A DNA stretch of 7,615 nucleotides from Spirochaetaceae bacterium (lineage in GTDB: Bacteria > Spirochaetota > Spirochaetia > DSM-27196 > PWMO01): contig PWMO01000242.1 of the NCBI GenBank assembly GCA_003558175.1, positions 1 to 7,615 on the forward strand. Reading direction: 5' to 3'. Position 1 is the first letter of the stretch. Every line of letters starts with the position of its first letter. The notes under the pieces are model-generated. The model worked only from the letters and a program-made list of their open reading frames with translations. It had not been told where the DNA came from and searched no databases. Below are positions 7,201-7,615 of this stretch, piece by piece. Both the position numbers and the translations under genes were made by a program.

Positions 7201-7615
7201 TGGCTGCGGGGAGGCGTTGCAGCCGGTTCGATCGGAGCTCAGTTCAGACGGCTCAGGTTTGGCTCGCTCGAGACCGCGCTGCACTATCCGTTTGCCGACG
7301 CTTCGTTCGACCGAATCAACGCCAGCCTGTTTATCTCCTACCTGTTTAATCCGCACTACGCGATTCGCGAGTTCCGCCGGATGCTGCGTCCCGGTGGCAG
7401 GTTGGTGATATCCAGCATGCGCCCGGATAGCGACATTTCGGTTATCTTCACCGACTACGTCGAAGAGGTCTCGCGCAGCGAGAATGATGAAGCCTCGCTG
7501 CGAGACGCCCGCGAAATGCTGAACGAAGCGGCCGAACTCTTCGAGCTCGAAGAAGAAGGCTACTTCCGTTTCTTTGACGCGTATGAACTGGCCCAGCTGG
7601 TGTCGGCAACCGGGC
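4222..7615 (+). CDS. Giant multidomain protein: triple PilZ (c-di-GMP) - LuxD-like acyltransferase/hydrolase - SAM methyltransferase (3' end outside window)
   Basis: This single uninterrupted frame of at least 1131 codons has no stop before the window ends. PilZ 1 (about 3-108) has R5xxxR9 and DISSSG (31-36). PilZ 2 (about 117-226) has R119xxxR123 and NVSTDG (145-150). Residues 235-343 resemble the YcgR N-terminal domain and end in LECRLPDRLFRSEQR. PilZ 3 (344-452) has R345xxxR349 and DISRRG (376-381). Residues 455-765 are an alpha/beta-hydrolase most like LuxD-type acyl-ACP thioesterase/acyltransferases: LFILPPAFGKKKEAL oxyanion region (511-525), VVIVRYDGTDRPGES (543-557), nucleophile elbow TFSMSA (S606), acid in GRHDMW (D709) and base in PAGHNL (H738). 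After a charged linker, residues 816-1131+ are a class I methyltransferase: VADMGCGTG (841-849), acidic D875, a roughly 90-residue insertion, then YPFADASFD (1022-1030) and MLRPGGRLVISS (1054-1065). No signal peptide or membrane helix is seen, so it is likely cytoplasmic. ATG 4222 is preferred: an in-frame TAA lies at 4204, and a GTG start at 4243 would cut the first RxxxR. No Shine-Dalgarno is visible. I infer c-di-GMP control of acyl/methyl chemistry; the substrate is unknown. Confidence 0.87.
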   Translation, partial: MSEKRRHVRVQREARVAFNAAGHTVEATTTDISSSGMKVVAALGGETGQFDSVLVSFPDLDEAVRIPARITHYDSHDSERVIGLQFDFQSEEQRAFVDGYVRAAKEREILEYGPHYNSRRLPRAVCSISTVEAEHPAARFERVENVSTDGFLVTFQGDLHAGERFPLRFSLPGDARPLNAEVSVVYTNLNQFSRQATAGLRIEQIGEVDRTRIRNFIVASSSGGTVRTVHSWIAQQGLSGSYHVAEPERVERYFRMLAAGDLLLHLMPAHGHEIRTGMVSQLDTRERRVSLTISTGPPIEPGETTLFGSFVADAGSFFFSAPLIKVSEATLECRLPDRLFRSEQRSYGRKLLDSERDFALVLDDAQGSEIPGRLVDISRRGFLCELPADAAVLRKLDGLESVRYRGAEALGLDNQGEIRHLQIGGLDGDVVRIGIEAGIRRSEVMTRTIADQQWALLPVYANEVSFLGLPGATSRVVRYQDAHGRAICAMVNSIGLEPGTEHAPEPEGVTLFILPPAFGKKKEALAPLAATLLANFAAVGKPVVIVRYDGTDRPGESDSEDAHVARGYEMLHYRISNGKSDLQATMDWAASTSLFRARNVVLVTFSMSALDARKLLTDESYASQVDFWISAMGVPAAQSALRNTLGGLDVIGNYKMGIPSGVCGLLGHLVDMDRVAQDLVDQRYAYITDARVDMASISSPILWVYGRHDMWVTPAEVEDIMSVASPGAREILQIPAGHNLRTSDDALRTFKLIAERSCARLFGEAITTVDPRKDEMLELIAAERERLAQHHVPAPEEYWRDYLVGRGEPGSGYDFYRNLADFRAFLKQQVELLDVRSGMSVADMGCGTGLYLEQLFRTHGAEGRGADNVSVTAVDLVPEALDRARAKVDAVCAGSQAPAGWSATYLQQNLEPSRLLPVQELLEDSGMPLARLRGRVEGLTGAICNEFELCCEVEIGRFARGEDGYTHLPREAVTDRLSPAAMDALHDLNLASRWLRGGVAAGSIGAQFRRLRFGSLETALHYPFADASFDRINASLFISYLFNPHYAIREFRRMLRPGGRLVISSMRPDSDISVIFTDYVEEVSRSENDEASLRDAREMLNEAAELFELEEEGYFRFFDAYELAQLVSATG

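Overview
The window is a GC-rich (about 60% by eye), densely coded bacterial segment with five protein genes, two of them cut by the window edges. Gaps between genes are short. I see no tRNA, rRNA, CRISPR array, transposase or integrase. The lineage cannot be fixed from the sequence. An archaeal-type AspRS together with a long PilZ multidomain protein would fit a high-GC spirochaete, but that is a weak inference.

Layout. Bases 1-750 (+) are the C-terminal part of an archaeal/genomic-type aspartyl-tRNA synthetase. After 33 bp comes a convergent gene, 1746-784 (-), a NadR-type NMN adenylyltransferase/ribosylnicotinamide kinase whose kinase P-loop looks destroyed. A 61-bp divergent region (1747-1807) holds face-to-face, overlapping promoter elements. 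Rightward from it run a MATE-family exporter (1808-3259) and, overlapping its stop codon by 4 bases (ATGA), a class IV PLP aminotransferase (3256-4104). These two look like a translationally coupled pair. A 117-bp gap carries a tandem repeat and weak hairpins.

The rest of the window (4222-7615, still open at the end) is one uninterrupted reading frame of at least 1131 codons. Its order is PilZ - PilZ - YcgR-N-like domain - PilZ - LuxD-like alpha/beta-hydrolase (acyltransferase/thioesterase type) - class I SAM methyltransferase. All three PilZ modules keep the RxxxR and (D/N)xSxxG c-di-GMP-binding signatures. The hydrolase has a recognisable Ser/Asp/His set, and the methyltransferase has an intact glycine-rich SAM motif. 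This protein is the most unusual item: it looks like a c-di-GMP-responsive, two-enzyme polypeptide that could couple acyl transfer or hydrolysis to methylation. The substrate cannot be read from the sequence.

Apart from the exporter-aminotransferase pair, the genes do not form one obvious pathway. They cover translation (AspRS), NAD salvage (NadR), efflux (MATE), amino-acid transamination and putative second-messenger-controlled acyl/methyl chemistry.
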